DNA of 9,392 nucleotides from a bacterium Ga0077546 (GCA_001464165.1 LNEX01000195.1:1-9392); one strand, 5' to 3'; positions 1 to 6,768 are shown, counted from the first letter of the stretch. Translations and numbers: made by a program. The notes: a model not told the origin generated them from the sequence alone.

Positions 1-901
1 CCTCAATTATGCGCTGATACCATTGTTCGGTTTGGGAGCGCACATTGGTAAACACTATCGATGTTCTTCCACCATCAATCAGTTTGATCACCTCTTCTAC
101 CATCGGCAGGCCGGTGTGGCCAGTCCAAGGTAAATTATCTAGATTAGTCGGCAAAACCGATTGCGCCACAACTTCTTTGTTTATGTTGGCCTGGAGCAAA
201 CAAGACTTTGCCGTCTCATGGTCGCCGAGCAAGCAATCAAGAGCTTGTTCTAGATTGCCTATGGTGGCTGACAAGCCCCAAATACGCAAATCGGGAGCGA
301 GCTTTCGTAATCGAGCTAGGGCTAGCTCCACCTGCACTCCTCGTTTGCTACCAATCAACTCATGCCATTCATCAACGACAACTAACTTCAAGTGTTTAAA
401 ACTCTCAGCACTATTCTCGTAAGAGAGCAAAATCGAAAGGCTTTCAGGAGTGGTCACCCAAGCCGAGGGCAAATTCTCTCTCTGCTTGGCCCGACGGCTT
501 GAAGAAGTATCACCAGTGCGTGTTTCAACAGTAAATGGCAAATCGAGATCGCACACTGGTTCTTGCAAACTCAAAGCAATGTCATTGGCGAGAGCACGCA
601 GCGGCGTCAACCACAAAACTGTAAGTGGTAAGTGACCGCGTTTATCTTTTTTGCTGACAATCATGCCAGTAAGATCGCCAAGGGCCATCCACTCTATGAG
701 CGGAGCCGGCCAAATAGCATAGGTTTTGCCCGTACCAGTAGAAGCATGAATGAGCCCGCTAAAACCATCAAGATAGCGTTGCCACGCCTCTTTTTGAAAG
801 TCAAAAACCTGCCAATTCTTCTTTTGAAACCAATCAACTATTGGCTGTGAACCTTGGAGATTGGGCTCAACTGGTCGAAGATTGCCCGAAGAAGCTAACA
901 T
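1..901 (-). CDS. Ligase-associated DEXH-box DNA helicase, 3' part missing
   Basis: This is the N-terminal 300 residues of a superfamily 2, Lhr-like helicase of the ligase-associated DNA damage response family. Such proteins use ATP to move along or unwind DNA and are encoded beside an ATP-dependent ligase and a beta-CASP exonuclease, as here. Visible motifs: Q-motif region FDFQKEAW (33-40), Walker A ASTGTGKT (53-60), motif Ia TPLRAL (99-104), TRTGDTS (128-133) and TTPESL (150-155), Walker B VVDEWHEL (175-182, a DEWH form usual for this family), motif III LSATIGN (210-216), and the start of the second RecA domain at SIVFTNVRSQTE (281-292). The first RecA domain is therefore complete; the rest of the protein, which is usually about 800 residues long, lies beyond the left edge. 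The start is the ATG at 901. An in-frame TGA lies 12 bases upstream, and an AAAGG ribosome binding site sits 5 nt before the ATG. The family call is firm; the exact DNA substrate is not visible. Confidence 0.93.
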   Translation of the reverse strand, partial: MLASSGNLRPVEPNLQGSQPIVDWFQKKNWQVFDFQKEAWQRYLDGFSGLIHASTGTGKTYAIWPAPLIEWMALGDLTGMIVSKKDKRGHLPLTVLWLTPLRALANDIALSLQEPVCDLDLPFTVETRTGDTSSSRRAKQRENLPSAWVTTPESLSILLSYENSAESFKHLKLVVVDEWHELIGSKRGVQVELALARLRKLAPDLRIWGLSATIGNLEQALDCLLGDHETAKSCLLQANINKEVVAQSVLPTNLDNLPWTGHTGLPMVEEVIKLIDGGRTSIVFTNVRSQTEQWYQRIIE

Positions 902-908
902 TGAGGCC

Positions 909-1011
909 TTTCAAAAATTCTAAAATCGTATCTGTAGATACTTAATTCTAAATCTGTATTCTAATTACACATTCTAGCCGCTATAGACTAAGTCGGCTCC
1001 AATTTTTGAAA
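909..1011 (-). repeat. 11-bp perfect inverted repeat abutting helicase RBS
   Basis: The arms are TTTCAAAAATT at 909-919 and AATTTTTGAAA at 1001-1011, exact reverse complements with 81 bases between them. In the minus-strand transcript the downstream arm ends in GAAA and runs straight into GG, so it shares the GAAAGG ribosome binding site of the helicase. Pairing would partly bury that site. The match is seen directly; the effect on translation is inferred. The arms are AT-rich, so stability is modest. Confidence 0.6.
928..941. promoter_or_regulatory. 14-bp palindrome, possible operator
   Basis: GTATCTGTAGATAC is a 6+2+6 inverted repeat, perfect in both arms, ending 27 bases upstream of the helicase ATG. 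Its size and symmetry suit a dimeric regulator or a tiny RNA hairpin. It does not match a regulator site that I can name with confidence. Confidence 0.4.
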
Positions 1012-1048
1012 TAGTTGAGTACACAAGTATTAGAACATGCAACTATTT
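1009..1048 (-). repeat. 9-bp inverted repeat over the stop codon of the unknown gene
   Basis: AAATAGTTG (1009-1017) and CAACTATTT (1040-1048) are exact reverse complements around a 22-nt loop. The second arm contains the TAG stop of the upstream gene when read on the minus strand. No T-tract follows in the direction of transcription, so it is not a classic intrinsic terminator. The arm at 1009-1017 overlaps the 1001-1011 arm of the neighbouring 11-bp repeat by three bases, so the two stems cannot both form completely. Confidence 0.5.
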
Positions 1049-1684
1049 GCTTGATGATGAAGATTCTGCAGCATTATTGGAACTTGAAGGCGGCGGCCCA
1101 ACGCTGTCATCGTTGCTACGGTTACCGCCTTTAGTATTGTCACCGCCTTTACTATCGCCAAGATCACCATGATGGGCACCCTTATCCAAACCCATTTGCG
1201 TCGCATCCAGCGACCCGGAGCTAGGTGCAGACTTTCCAAGTTGCGACAGATCTGACCCGACTGAACCGCTAGCTCCCATGCTTGGTCCTGAATCTTGCTG
1301 CATCTTCTCCTGTTGCATAGAGTCTTGAGGCTTCATTTTCTCGTTCTTGCAACTCTGACTGACGGTGTCGTCATTCTCATCCATTTTGTGCTTAAGGATA
1401 GACTCTGTCTTATTTGGCTTAGAAGAGTCGTTTGTTTCAGGATTTGGCTTGGCTTTGATTTCGTAGCCGTTCTTATCAAAATTGACGTCAATTTTGGGAT
1501 AGTGCTGAGGATCTTGCTTCGATTCGCGCTGATAGCCGCGTATAGCATCAAGCTGCTCTCCGGCAGACATCCCTTTCAGAGCATGGGCAACTTCACAGCC
1601 TTGCCTGTTGCGCAAAGCGTCAGAAACATCTGGCTTAAATGAAGACGAAGACATTGACTGTTCACCATAGTTATGCGATGCCAT
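1043..1684 (-). CDS. Low-complexity hydrophilic protein of unknown function
   Basis: This 213-residue protein does not match any family I recognise. The N-terminal part (about 18-77) looks able to fold: a likely helical stretch with ALRNRQGCEVAHALKGMS and AGEQLDAIRGYQRES, then a short strand-turn-strand-like KIDVNFDKNGYEIK (64-77). From about residue 80 it is disordered in composition: Asn/Asp/Lys-rich, then Met/Gln-rich (117-130), then Gly/Ser-rich, ending in a run of Ser and Lys. Cysteines are at 30 and 112. There is no signal peptide or membrane helix, so it is probably cytoplasmic. The start is well supported by AAAGGAG (1692-1698) seven bases before the ATG, the best ribosome binding site in the window. 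It lies between the ligase and helicase of a repair cassette on the same strand, so it may be co-transcribed with them; a DNA repair role is only suggested by position. Confidence 0.75.
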   Translation of the reverse strand: MASHNYGEQSMSSSSFKPDVSDALRNRQGCEVAHALKGMSAGEQLDAIRGYQRESKQDPQHYPKIDVNFDKNGYEIKAKPNPETNDSSKPNKTESILKHKMDENDDTVSQSCKNEKMKPQDSMQQEKMQQDSGPSMGASGSVGSDLSQLGKSAPSSGSLDATQMGLDKGAHHGDLGDSKGGDNTKGGNRSNDDSVGPPPSSSNNAAESSSSSK

Positions 1685-1819
1685 AGTGTTGCTCCTTTAA
1701 AAGAGAGAAAGCCAGAAAGCTGAATAGTAAGAAAAATAGAGAGGACGTTTAGTCAGGCCTGCCAGCAATTAATGCAAACTGCTCGTGAAAATGACGTGAT
1801 AGCCTATTTGCCGACTTGC
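1685..1819 (-). promoter_or_regulatory. Gap between ligase and unknown gene; strong RBS only
   Basis: This 135-base gap carries the AAAGGAG ribosome binding site of the downstream gene at 1692-1698. I see no good -35/-10 pair and no hairpin followed by a T-run, so nothing shows that transcription stops after the ligase. The strong ribosome binding site, against the weak ones upstream, suggests this gene is translated independently and perhaps at a higher level than the ligase. Confidence 0.4.
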
Positions 1820-3448
1820 CTAATTGCCATAGAGTTCAAGCATGTCGCGTAAATTAGCCAGGGTATCTGCCTCTTCAATAGGCTTGTCTGGTCTGAGCCG
1901 GGCAATGCGAGGGAAGCGCACGGCAATGCCTGATTTGTGCCGCGGAGAATGTTGAATACCTTCGAAGGCAATCTCAAATACTAGACCTGGCTTGACAGTG
2001 CGCACAGGTCCAAATTTTTCTAGTGTATTTTTTCGCACATAATCGTCAACTGATTTCATCTCTTCGTCAGTCAGCCCAGAATAAGCCTTAGCAATGGGCA
2101 ATAGCTTGTCGTCCTGCCAGACGGCAAAGGTGTAGTCGCTATACAAGCTAGCACGACGACCATGGCCCCGTTGAGCGTATACAAGCACAGCATCGATCGA
2201 AAGTGGACTAATCTTCCACTTCCACCAGTCACCACGTTTTCGACCGACACCATATTCGGAGTCACGCCGCTTCAGCATTACTCCTTCAACTTTGAGTTTG
2301 CGGCTATCTAACCTTAAGGTGCTAAGAGTTTCCCAGCTATCGGCCTGCAGTTCAACAGAAACTCGCAAATGTCCACTAAGTGTGCCGCGACAAGTCGGTG
2401 TCGCATCGCATTGACCGGGCATTAAACTATCCAATAGTTTTTGCCGACGTACAGTCATTGACTGGTGCCTTATGTCTTGGCCACCTAGCTCTAATATATC
2501 AAAAGCCATAAAAATACAGGGTACTTCCGCTAGAAGCTTTTTGCCCACTGTCTTTCGCCCGATGCGTTGTTGCAAAAGAGCAAAAGGCAAAACGTCACCT
2601 TCTGACCAAGCAAGTATTTCACCGTCTAAGACCGTGCCATTAGGCAAGCGTGAAGCTGCAGTCATGATCTCGGGAAAACGCTCAGAGATTAGTTCTTCGC
2701 CACGAGACCAGATAAATACCTGGCCGTCGCGTTTGATCACCTGAGCCCTTATGCCATCCCATTTCCACTCAATTTGAAAGTCTTCAATATCGCCGAGTGT
2801 CGAAACTTCTTCTTGTATGGGATAGGCCAAATAGAACGGGTAAGGAGTCGATGACATGGCATCGGCGGTTTCTTGGGCAATCAGCCGTTCATACCACTGA
2901 GCCGATGGCTCCCAGTTGCCCATCAGGCGATGTGCCACTACATTTGGGTCAATACAACTAACATTTGCTAGAGCCTTTATCACCATCTGTTGCGAGACAC
3001 CAACACGAAAACCGCCTGTAATTAGTTTATTGAAAATGAATTTTTGATCTAGCGAAAGCTTAGCCCATGTTTCAACCAAATGAGATGCAGTATCAATGTC
3101 ATCAAGATTGCGCAACACCAGCAAATAGGTCTCAACAAACTCGGTTAGATCTACGTCAAGCTCGCCACTATTTTCAGGCAGAAGCAAAGCTATGGTTTCC
3201 GCCAGGTCACCGACATTGTCATAACACTCTTGAAAGAGCCATGGTGCCAAACCAGATAATTTTATCGTCAATTGCTTAAGTAGGCCTGTCGGTGCTAGTC
3301 TTCGCAGCTTACGTCCAGTAAGAAAGAAGACGGCCCAGCTTGCATCACTGCTAGAAGCCTGTTTAAAATATCTAACCAAGGCCTCTGCCTTTTCACTGGT
3401 TTTAGTTGTGCGGTCTATGGTTTGATAAAGCTCAACGAAAGTTCTCAT
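1820..3448 (-). CDS. ATP-dependent DNA ligase (ligase-associated damage response type)
   Basis: This enzyme seals nicks in DNA through a ligase-AMP intermediate made from ATP. Its 542 residues match the usual length for the bacterial ligase that travels with a beta-CASP exonuclease and an Lhr-like helicase (annotated elsewhere as cisplatin damage response ligase, and as LigB in some proteobacteria). Residues 1 to about 200 form the alpha-helical DNA-binding domain. The nucleotidyltransferase domain follows, with motif I EWKWDGIR (catalytic Lys229), SRGEE (248-252), motif III LDGEI (274-278), motif IIIa FMAFDIL (313-319), motif IV VEGVMLK (387-393) and motif V WWKWK (408-412). The OB-fold ends with the motif VI-like VRFPRIARLRPDKP (510-523). 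All key residues are present, so it should be active. Its ATG overlaps the exonuclease stop by four bases (ATGA) and lacks a strong ribosome binding site, which points to translational coupling. Confidence 0.96.
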   Translation of the reverse strand: MRTFVELYQTIDRTTKTSEKAEALVRYFKQASSSDASWAVFFLTGRKLRRLAPTGLLKQLTIKLSGLAPWLFQECYDNVGDLAETIALLLPENSGELDVDLTEFVETYLLVLRNLDDIDTASHLVETWAKLSLDQKFIFNKLITGGFRVGVSQQMVIKALANVSCIDPNVVAHRLMGNWEPSAQWYERLIAQETADAMSSTPYPFYLAYPIQEEVSTLGDIEDFQIEWKWDGIRAQVIKRDGQVFIWSRGEELISERFPEIMTAASRLPNGTVLDGEILAWSEGDVLPFALLQQRIGRKTVGKKLLAEVPCIFMAFDILELGGQDIRHQSMTVRRQKLLDSLMPGQCDATPTCRGTLSGHLRVSVELQADSWETLSTLRLDSRKLKVEGVMLKRRDSEYGVGRKRGDWWKWKISPLSIDAVLVYAQRGHGRRASLYSDYTFAVWQDDKLLPIAKAYSGLTDEEMKSVDDYVRKNTLEKFGPVRTVKPGLVFEIAFEGIQHSPRHKSGIAVRFPRIARLRPDKPIEEADTLANLRDMLELYGN

Positions 3449-4467
3449 GGACCAGAACCTATCTCACTGTTCTCACCCTCTTCGCCACTAAAAGCGGTTT
3501 CTAAAGCATGAGCATCGATACCAAGCTCAGTTAAGTAACGCACCAATGGCGGTGTATAGCCGTGGGTGACAAGCACTCGCTCAGCACCAGTAGCAGCAAT
3601 TGTCTCAGTTAATCCTTGCCAGTCAGCATGATCAGACATGACAAAACCGCGATCAAGAGATCGTCGGCGGCGAGCACCGCGCACCCGCATCCAGCCAGAG
3701 ACAAAGGCATCAGAACTCTTACCAAACTTACGCGCCCACAAACTATCTTGGGCATTAGGAGGAGCCACTACCAGAGCACTACGCTCCATGGTGTCTTTGT
3801 TAATGTCACCAACATAAGTTGTATGTGGAAGCTTCACACCGCAGCCACGATAAACTGTGTTTAGTGCTTCTACTGCACCATGGGTATAAATCGGGCCAAT
3901 ACCTTGATCAACACTCATCAACAAGCGCTGGGCCTTACCCAAAGAATAAGCATACAGAATACTCACTTTGCCATCACTAGCATTAGCCTGCCACCACTGA
4001 TTAACCTCGGCGGCAATAATCTCTGGTGAAGGGAAGCGATAAATGGGCAAACCAAAAGTTGACTCGGTGATAAACGTATGGCAGCGCACTGTCTCGATTG
4101 GCTGACAGCTAGGGTCTCTCTGGGTTTTGTAGTCACCAGAGACAACACAGATCTGGCCTTTATGCTCGATGCGAATTTGCGACGAACCCAAAATATGACC
4201 CGCTGGATGAAAAGAAACAATGGCATCTTCTATGGCAATTTGAACACCATAATTTATCGTTTCAATCTTCGCCTCTTCCCCCAGCCTCAGCCTTAAAATT
4301 CCTTTTGAATCTGTTTGGGTTAAGTAAGCAGCTGAACCAGGGCGAGCGTGATCAGAGTGGCCGTGGGTGACCAAGGCGCGCTTAACTGGCCGCCAGGGAT
4401 CAATATAGAAATCTCCTGAAGGACAATACAGTCCTTGATCACTGACCTTTACAAGATCTTCTGCCAT
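3445..4467 (-). CDS. Ligase-associated DNA exonuclease, MBL/beta-CASP fold
   Basis: This 340-residue metallo-beta-lactamase/beta-CASP nuclease is of the family linked to ATP-dependent DNA ligases and related to SNM1/Artemis and CPSF73. It should use two metal ions, normally zinc, to trim DNA ends before ligation. Metal ligands are visible: motif 2 THGHSDHA (His35, His37, Asp39, His40), motif 3 HPAGHILGS (87-95; His91) and motif 4 SGDYK (Asp112). Beta-CASP signatures are ITESTFG (Glu135), MSDHADW (His280) and LVTHG (His302). The Arg-rich stretch RGARRRRSLDRG (263-274) just before MSDHADW is usual in this family and probably touches DNA. The start is the ATG two bases after the stop of the TPR gene. 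It has no clear ribosome binding site, so it likely relies on coupling to that gene. Its stop overlaps the ligase start. Confidence 0.95.
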   Translation of the reverse strand: MAEDLVKVSDQGLYCPSGDFYIDPWRPVKRALVTHGHSDHARPGSAAYLTQTDSKGILRLRLGEEAKIETINYGVQIAIEDAIVSFHPAGHILGSSQIRIEHKGQICVVSGDYKTQRDPSCQPIETVRCHTFITESTFGLPIYRFPSPEIIAAEVNQWWQANASDGKVSILYAYSLGKAQRLLMSVDQGIGPIYTHGAVEALNTVYRGCGVKLPHTTYVGDINKDTMERSALVVAPPNAQDSLWARKFGKSSDAFVSGWMRVRGARRRRSLDRGFVMSDHADWQGLTETIAATGAERVLVTHGYTPPLVRYLTELGIDAHALETAFSGEEGENSEIGSGP

Positions 4468-4469
4468 AA

Positions 4470-5384
4470 CTAATTTACTACGCTAAGAGCGTGCAGCAAG
4501 GCTTCCGCTTCTTTATTGTCTTTCGAGAGCTTCAGCACTGACTCTGCCTCACTTCTGACTAAATCGTTCTTGCCTAATGATTTAGCCACCGTGGCACATT
4601 TGAGGTGATACTCAATATTTGAGGGGCTACACTGAGTGGCTTTTTGCAAATCGGCTAGAGCCCTTTCAGGCATGTTGTTTTTAAAATAAGCTGAAGAGCG
4701 ACCGAAGTATAAACCTGCGGCATCATGATCGATCCTCAAGCCACTCGTATAAGTGTCAACAGCATCAAGATAACTACCTTGGCGCAACTGGCAATTGGCC
4801 AGAACTTCAATGGCTTTCAAATATTTGGGACTACTGTTAAGTAGCTCGCGACATTGATGGATAGCCAGGCCATACTGACCCAGGCTGTAGTGACAAAGAG
4901 CTTGACCAAGAATTGCTTCTTTACTATAAGTACTTTTCTTTAAGGCAAGTATCGTCTGATAATCAGCCATAGCCAACTGATATGAGCGGGTAGCATAGTA
5001 GCAAGCGGCTCTATTGAGAAGAGCTTTGTCGTTTTGAGCATTGAGCTTGAGTGCGAGAGAAAAATCAGGAATGGCCCGCTCTTGTTTTTGCCAATCAATA
5101 AAGATTTCGCCGCGCTTTACCAACAGAGTGTCACTGGCATCAATATCAATGGCCTTGTTCATGACCTCAACGGCCTTGGCCCACTCTTGAGATCTAAGAT
5201 AACCATCACACTCCGTAATCAATTCAGCCAACTTCTCAGTTTTGCTTGAGCTGAAAGGCAAATTTTTCCGAGTTTCTCCACCTGTTCCGCTACCCAAGCG
5301 GCTGCTGTAATTAAGGAAAGCAGCTAGCCCAGAAGCAGCCACAATAACTACAGTAACTATTGGCACTAGAGGTATCTTGGCCAT
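4470..5384 (-). CDS. Membrane-anchored TPR-repeat protein
   Basis: The N-terminus has one hydrophobic helix, about residues 5-25 (LVPIVTVVIVAASGLAAFL), preceded by MAK. This is best read as an uncleaved anchor with the rest outside the cytoplasm, although an uncleaved signal in the other orientation cannot be excluded. A Ser/Gly-rich linker follows. From about residue 50 there are roughly seven tetratricopeptide repeats, with starts near 50, 84, 118, 155, 189, 222 and 256. Typical signatures include AVEVMNKAIDID, ALLNRAACYYATRSYQLAMADY, GLYFGRSSAYFKNNMPERAL and ADLQKATQCSPSN. TPR domains bind proteins; no enzyme domain is visible and the partner is unknown. The ATG at 5384 follows a weak AGG six bases upstream. 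It is the first gene of the minus-strand run and ends two bases before the exonuclease, so it is almost certainly in the same transcript as the repair genes, an unusual companion for a DNA end-processing cassette. Confidence 0.88.
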   Translation of the reverse strand: MAKIPLVPIVTVVIVAASGLAAFLNYSSRLGSGTGGETRKNLPFSSSKTEKLAELITECDGYLRSQEWAKAVEVMNKAIDIDASDTLLVKRGEIFIDWQKQERAIPDFSLALKLNAQNDKALLNRAACYYATRSYQLAMADYQTILALKKSTYSKEAILGQALCHYSLGQYGLAIHQCRELLNSSPKYLKAIEVLANCQLRQGSYLDAVDTYTSGLRIDHDAAGLYFGRSSAYFKNNMPERALADLQKATQCSPSNIEYHLKCATVAKSLGKNDLVRSEAESVLKLSKDNKEAEALLHALSVVN

Positions 5385-5502
5385 TTAGAACCTAAAAACT
5401 AGTTTGCCAAGCAAGGCGAAATCTTCCAAGGTCAATATAATGAACCGTATAAACGAATCAGTCTTTATCATACCGGTGTAACGCAGAAGCTTATAGCAAA
5501 AC
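5385..5502. promoter_or_regulatory. Divergent promoter region between TPR gene and htrA
   Basis: Both neighbouring genes are transcribed away from this 118-base gap, so promoters for both runs should lie here. On the plus strand a perfect -10 hexamer TATAAT is at 5436-5441, 61 bases before the protease ATG. The position where a -35 box would sit (5413-5418) reads AAGGCG, a poor match. TTGCCA at 5404-5409 is 26 bases away, too far for standard spacing. No clear minus-strand promoter was found. Neither flanking gene has a strong ribosome binding site. Confidence 0.5.
5436..5441 (+). promoter_or_regulatory. Candidate -10 box for htrA operon
   Basis: A consensus TATAAT lies in the divergent gap, oriented toward the protease. 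It lacks a recognisable -35 box at 16-18 bp, so it would need an activator or an alternative sigma factor, or it may be a chance match. Confidence 0.3.
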
Positions 5503-6750
5503 ATGGAAACAAATAAAAAACAGTCCAATTTCAGAAGGAACAATCAGGCGAAGATTCAAGGAACATCTTTGGCCATTGGCTTGGCAGTGGGAGTAGCCTT
5601 GGCCACAGCATTTTATGCAGGTCGCCAATCGAGCCAATCTATTGGTTCTAGCCCAAGCGTTGGGTCAAATGCGGCTGATCGAACGGGCCACGAACTGATT
5701 GATTCAGTCAGACACCCAGCTTCGAAATTATCGCTCGGTGCTGCCATTGGTGCCAGTACAATCGCCGACATCGCCCAAGAGGCTGGCTCTTGGGTAGTCA
5801 ACATAGACACCACTAAAGTAATTCGTTTCGCCCCCCAGCCTGAAGTTTTTGCTTACGGCGACCAACAATTTGTAGTGCAGCAACCAGCTCAAGTCACCCA
5901 ACAAAGAGGAATTGGTTCTGGCCTAATTATTAAAGCAGACGGCTACATTCTCACCAACAACCATGTGGTTGGGCGGGCCGATCAAATTAAGGTGACCCTT
6001 TCAGACAAAAGAGAATTTGATGGTCAGATTGTTGGGCGAGACCCCGACAACGACTTGGCTCTGGTAAAAATTGACGCTAAGAACCTGCCCGTGGCGAGAA
6101 TCGGCGCCAGTAAGAATGTCAGACCTGGAGACTGGGCCATAGCCATAGGCTCGCCAGCTGGCCTAGACCACTCAGTCACCCTTGGCATCGTTAGCGCCTT
6201 AGACCGCTCTCTCTTTGAGATTTCGGAGCGAGGCCAGCTAATTCAGACTGACGCGGCCATCAACCCAGGCAACTCCGGTGGGCCACTTCTCAACATTCAA
6301 GGAGAAGTAATTGGCATCAACACGGCAGTAAGCAGCTCAATGGGAGGGGGGCATCAGATTCAAAATATTGGTTTTGCCATTCCCTCTGAAGTTTTTCAAG
6401 ATACTGTCGAACAATTGCTTGCCTCAGGCGAAGTAAAGCGACCTTATGTCGGCGTATTAATGCAAGAGCTTTCACCTCGATTGTTAGAAGAGCTATCTTT
6501 GCCTCCAGCTCTCAAAGGGGTACGAGTAAGCAGGGCAACCCCTGGTAGCCCTGCTGCTGAAGCTGGAGTTGAGGACGGCGACATCGTTACAAGTATCGAT
6601 GGCAAACAAATTTCTTCGGTAGAACAACTAAGAGCCAATGTACGCAACCACAAAGTTGGAGAAGGCGTGGTCTTTCAAGTTCTCAGAGAGGGTAAAACCA
6701 AGTCTATCAAAGTCATAGTCGGAGACTTGAAGGCTTATCGCCACCAATAG
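5503..6750 (+). CDS. HtrA/Deg-family serine protease, membrane-anchored, one PDZ domain
   Basis: This 415-residue trypsin-like protease degrades or guards misfolded envelope proteins. The basic N-terminus is followed by one hydrophobic helix (about 20-40), an anchor or signal for export. A Ser-rich linker leads into the protease domain (about 85-305). The catalytic triad is visible: His154 in LTNNHVV, Asp184 in DPDNDLALVKI and Ser258 in NPGNSGGP. Other family blocks are GIGSGLII (136-143) and HSVTLGIVSALDRS (223-236). A Gln/Val-rich stretch (about 110-134) sits before the GIGSG strand, where HtrA proteins vary. One PDZ domain covers about 315-407 (RPYVGVLMQELSP, GSPAAEAGVEDGDIV, GEGVVFQVLREGK). 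The single PDZ domain recalls cyanobacterial HhoA/HhoB/HtrA and DegS-type proteins more than two-PDZ DegP; I give no gene symbol because these cannot be told apart here. The ATG at 5503 lacks a good ribosome binding site. The kinase gene follows after 71 bases with no terminator seen. Confidence 0.95.
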   Translation: METNKKQSNFRRNNQAKIQGTSLAIGLAVGVALATAFYAGRQSSQSIGSSPSVGSNAADRTGHELIDSVRHPASKLSLGAAIGASTIADIAQEAGSWVVNIDTTKVIRFAPQPEVFAYGDQQFVVQQPAQVTQQRGIGSGLIIKADGYILTNNHVVGRADQIKVTLSDKREFDGQIVGRDPDNDLALVKIDAKNLPVARIGASKNVRPGDWAIAIGSPAGLDHSVTLGIVSALDRSLFEISERGQLIQTDAAINPGNSGGPLLNIQGEVIGINTAVSSSMGGGHQIQNIGFAIPSEVFQDTVEQLLASGEVKRPYVGVLMQELSPRLLEELSLPPALKGVRVSRATPGSPAAEAGVEDGDIVTSIDGKQISSVEQLRANVRNHKVGEGVVFQVLREGKTKSIKVIVGDLKAYRHQ

Positions 6751-6768
6751 AAGAGAACTTGGCTAAAC

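Larger units (their letters stand above)
902..1042 (-). promoter_or_regulatory. Structured leader between unknown gene and helicase
   Basis: This AT-rich gap holds no ORF of note but has dense repeat structure read toward the helicase. It contains a perfect 11-bp inverted repeat (909-919 with 1001-1011), a 14-bp palindrome (928-941), an AGCCG/CGGCT pair (976-980 with 994-998), and part of a 9-bp inverted repeat that covers the upstream stop codon (1009-1017 with 1040-1048). The heptamer TTAGAAT on the minus strand occurs at 917-923, 945-951 and 958-964, with a one-mismatch copy at 971-977; the last three are exactly 13 bp apart. ATCTGTA occurs twice on the plus strand (930-936 and 952-958). 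No convincing -35/-10 pair is seen, although TAGAAT within the repeats resembles a -10 box. The gap is probably a regulatory leader or operator region; the mechanism is inference. Confidence 0.5.

Noticed and set aside
45..850. Plus-strand open frames of 60-125 codons at 45-422, 450-635 and 632-850
   Set aside because: They lie opposite the helicase gene, whose minus-strand frame carries all the conserved motifs; their translations show no domain and they are antisense shadows.
906..1014. MITE-like element: inverted repeats of 11 bp with TTGAG at 901-905 and 1015-1019 as a possible target duplication
   Set aside because: The three bases between each TTGAG and each arm (GCC and TAG) are not complementary, so the terminal bases of a mobile element do not match. 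The left TTGAG includes part of the helicase start region, only one copy is in view, and a 5-base match is easily due to chance. A genome-wide copy search would settle it.
1018..1031. AGTACACAAGTATT, one mismatch from the cyanobacterial LexA consensus as I recall it (RGTACNNNDGTWCB)
   Set aside because: It is a single imperfect match in a loop between repeat arms, not in front of the first gene of the operon; neither other gap has a similar site, and the lineage is uncertain.
1295..1642. Plus-strand frame of 115 codons opposite the unknown gene, with a hydrophobic look
   Set aside because: It is the antisense of the low-complexity gene, has no ribosome binding site, and its Leu-rich content follows from reversing Gln/Lys/Glu codons. 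Because the minus-strand gene is itself of unknown family this is less certain than other shadows, but the strong AAAGGAG favours the minus strand.
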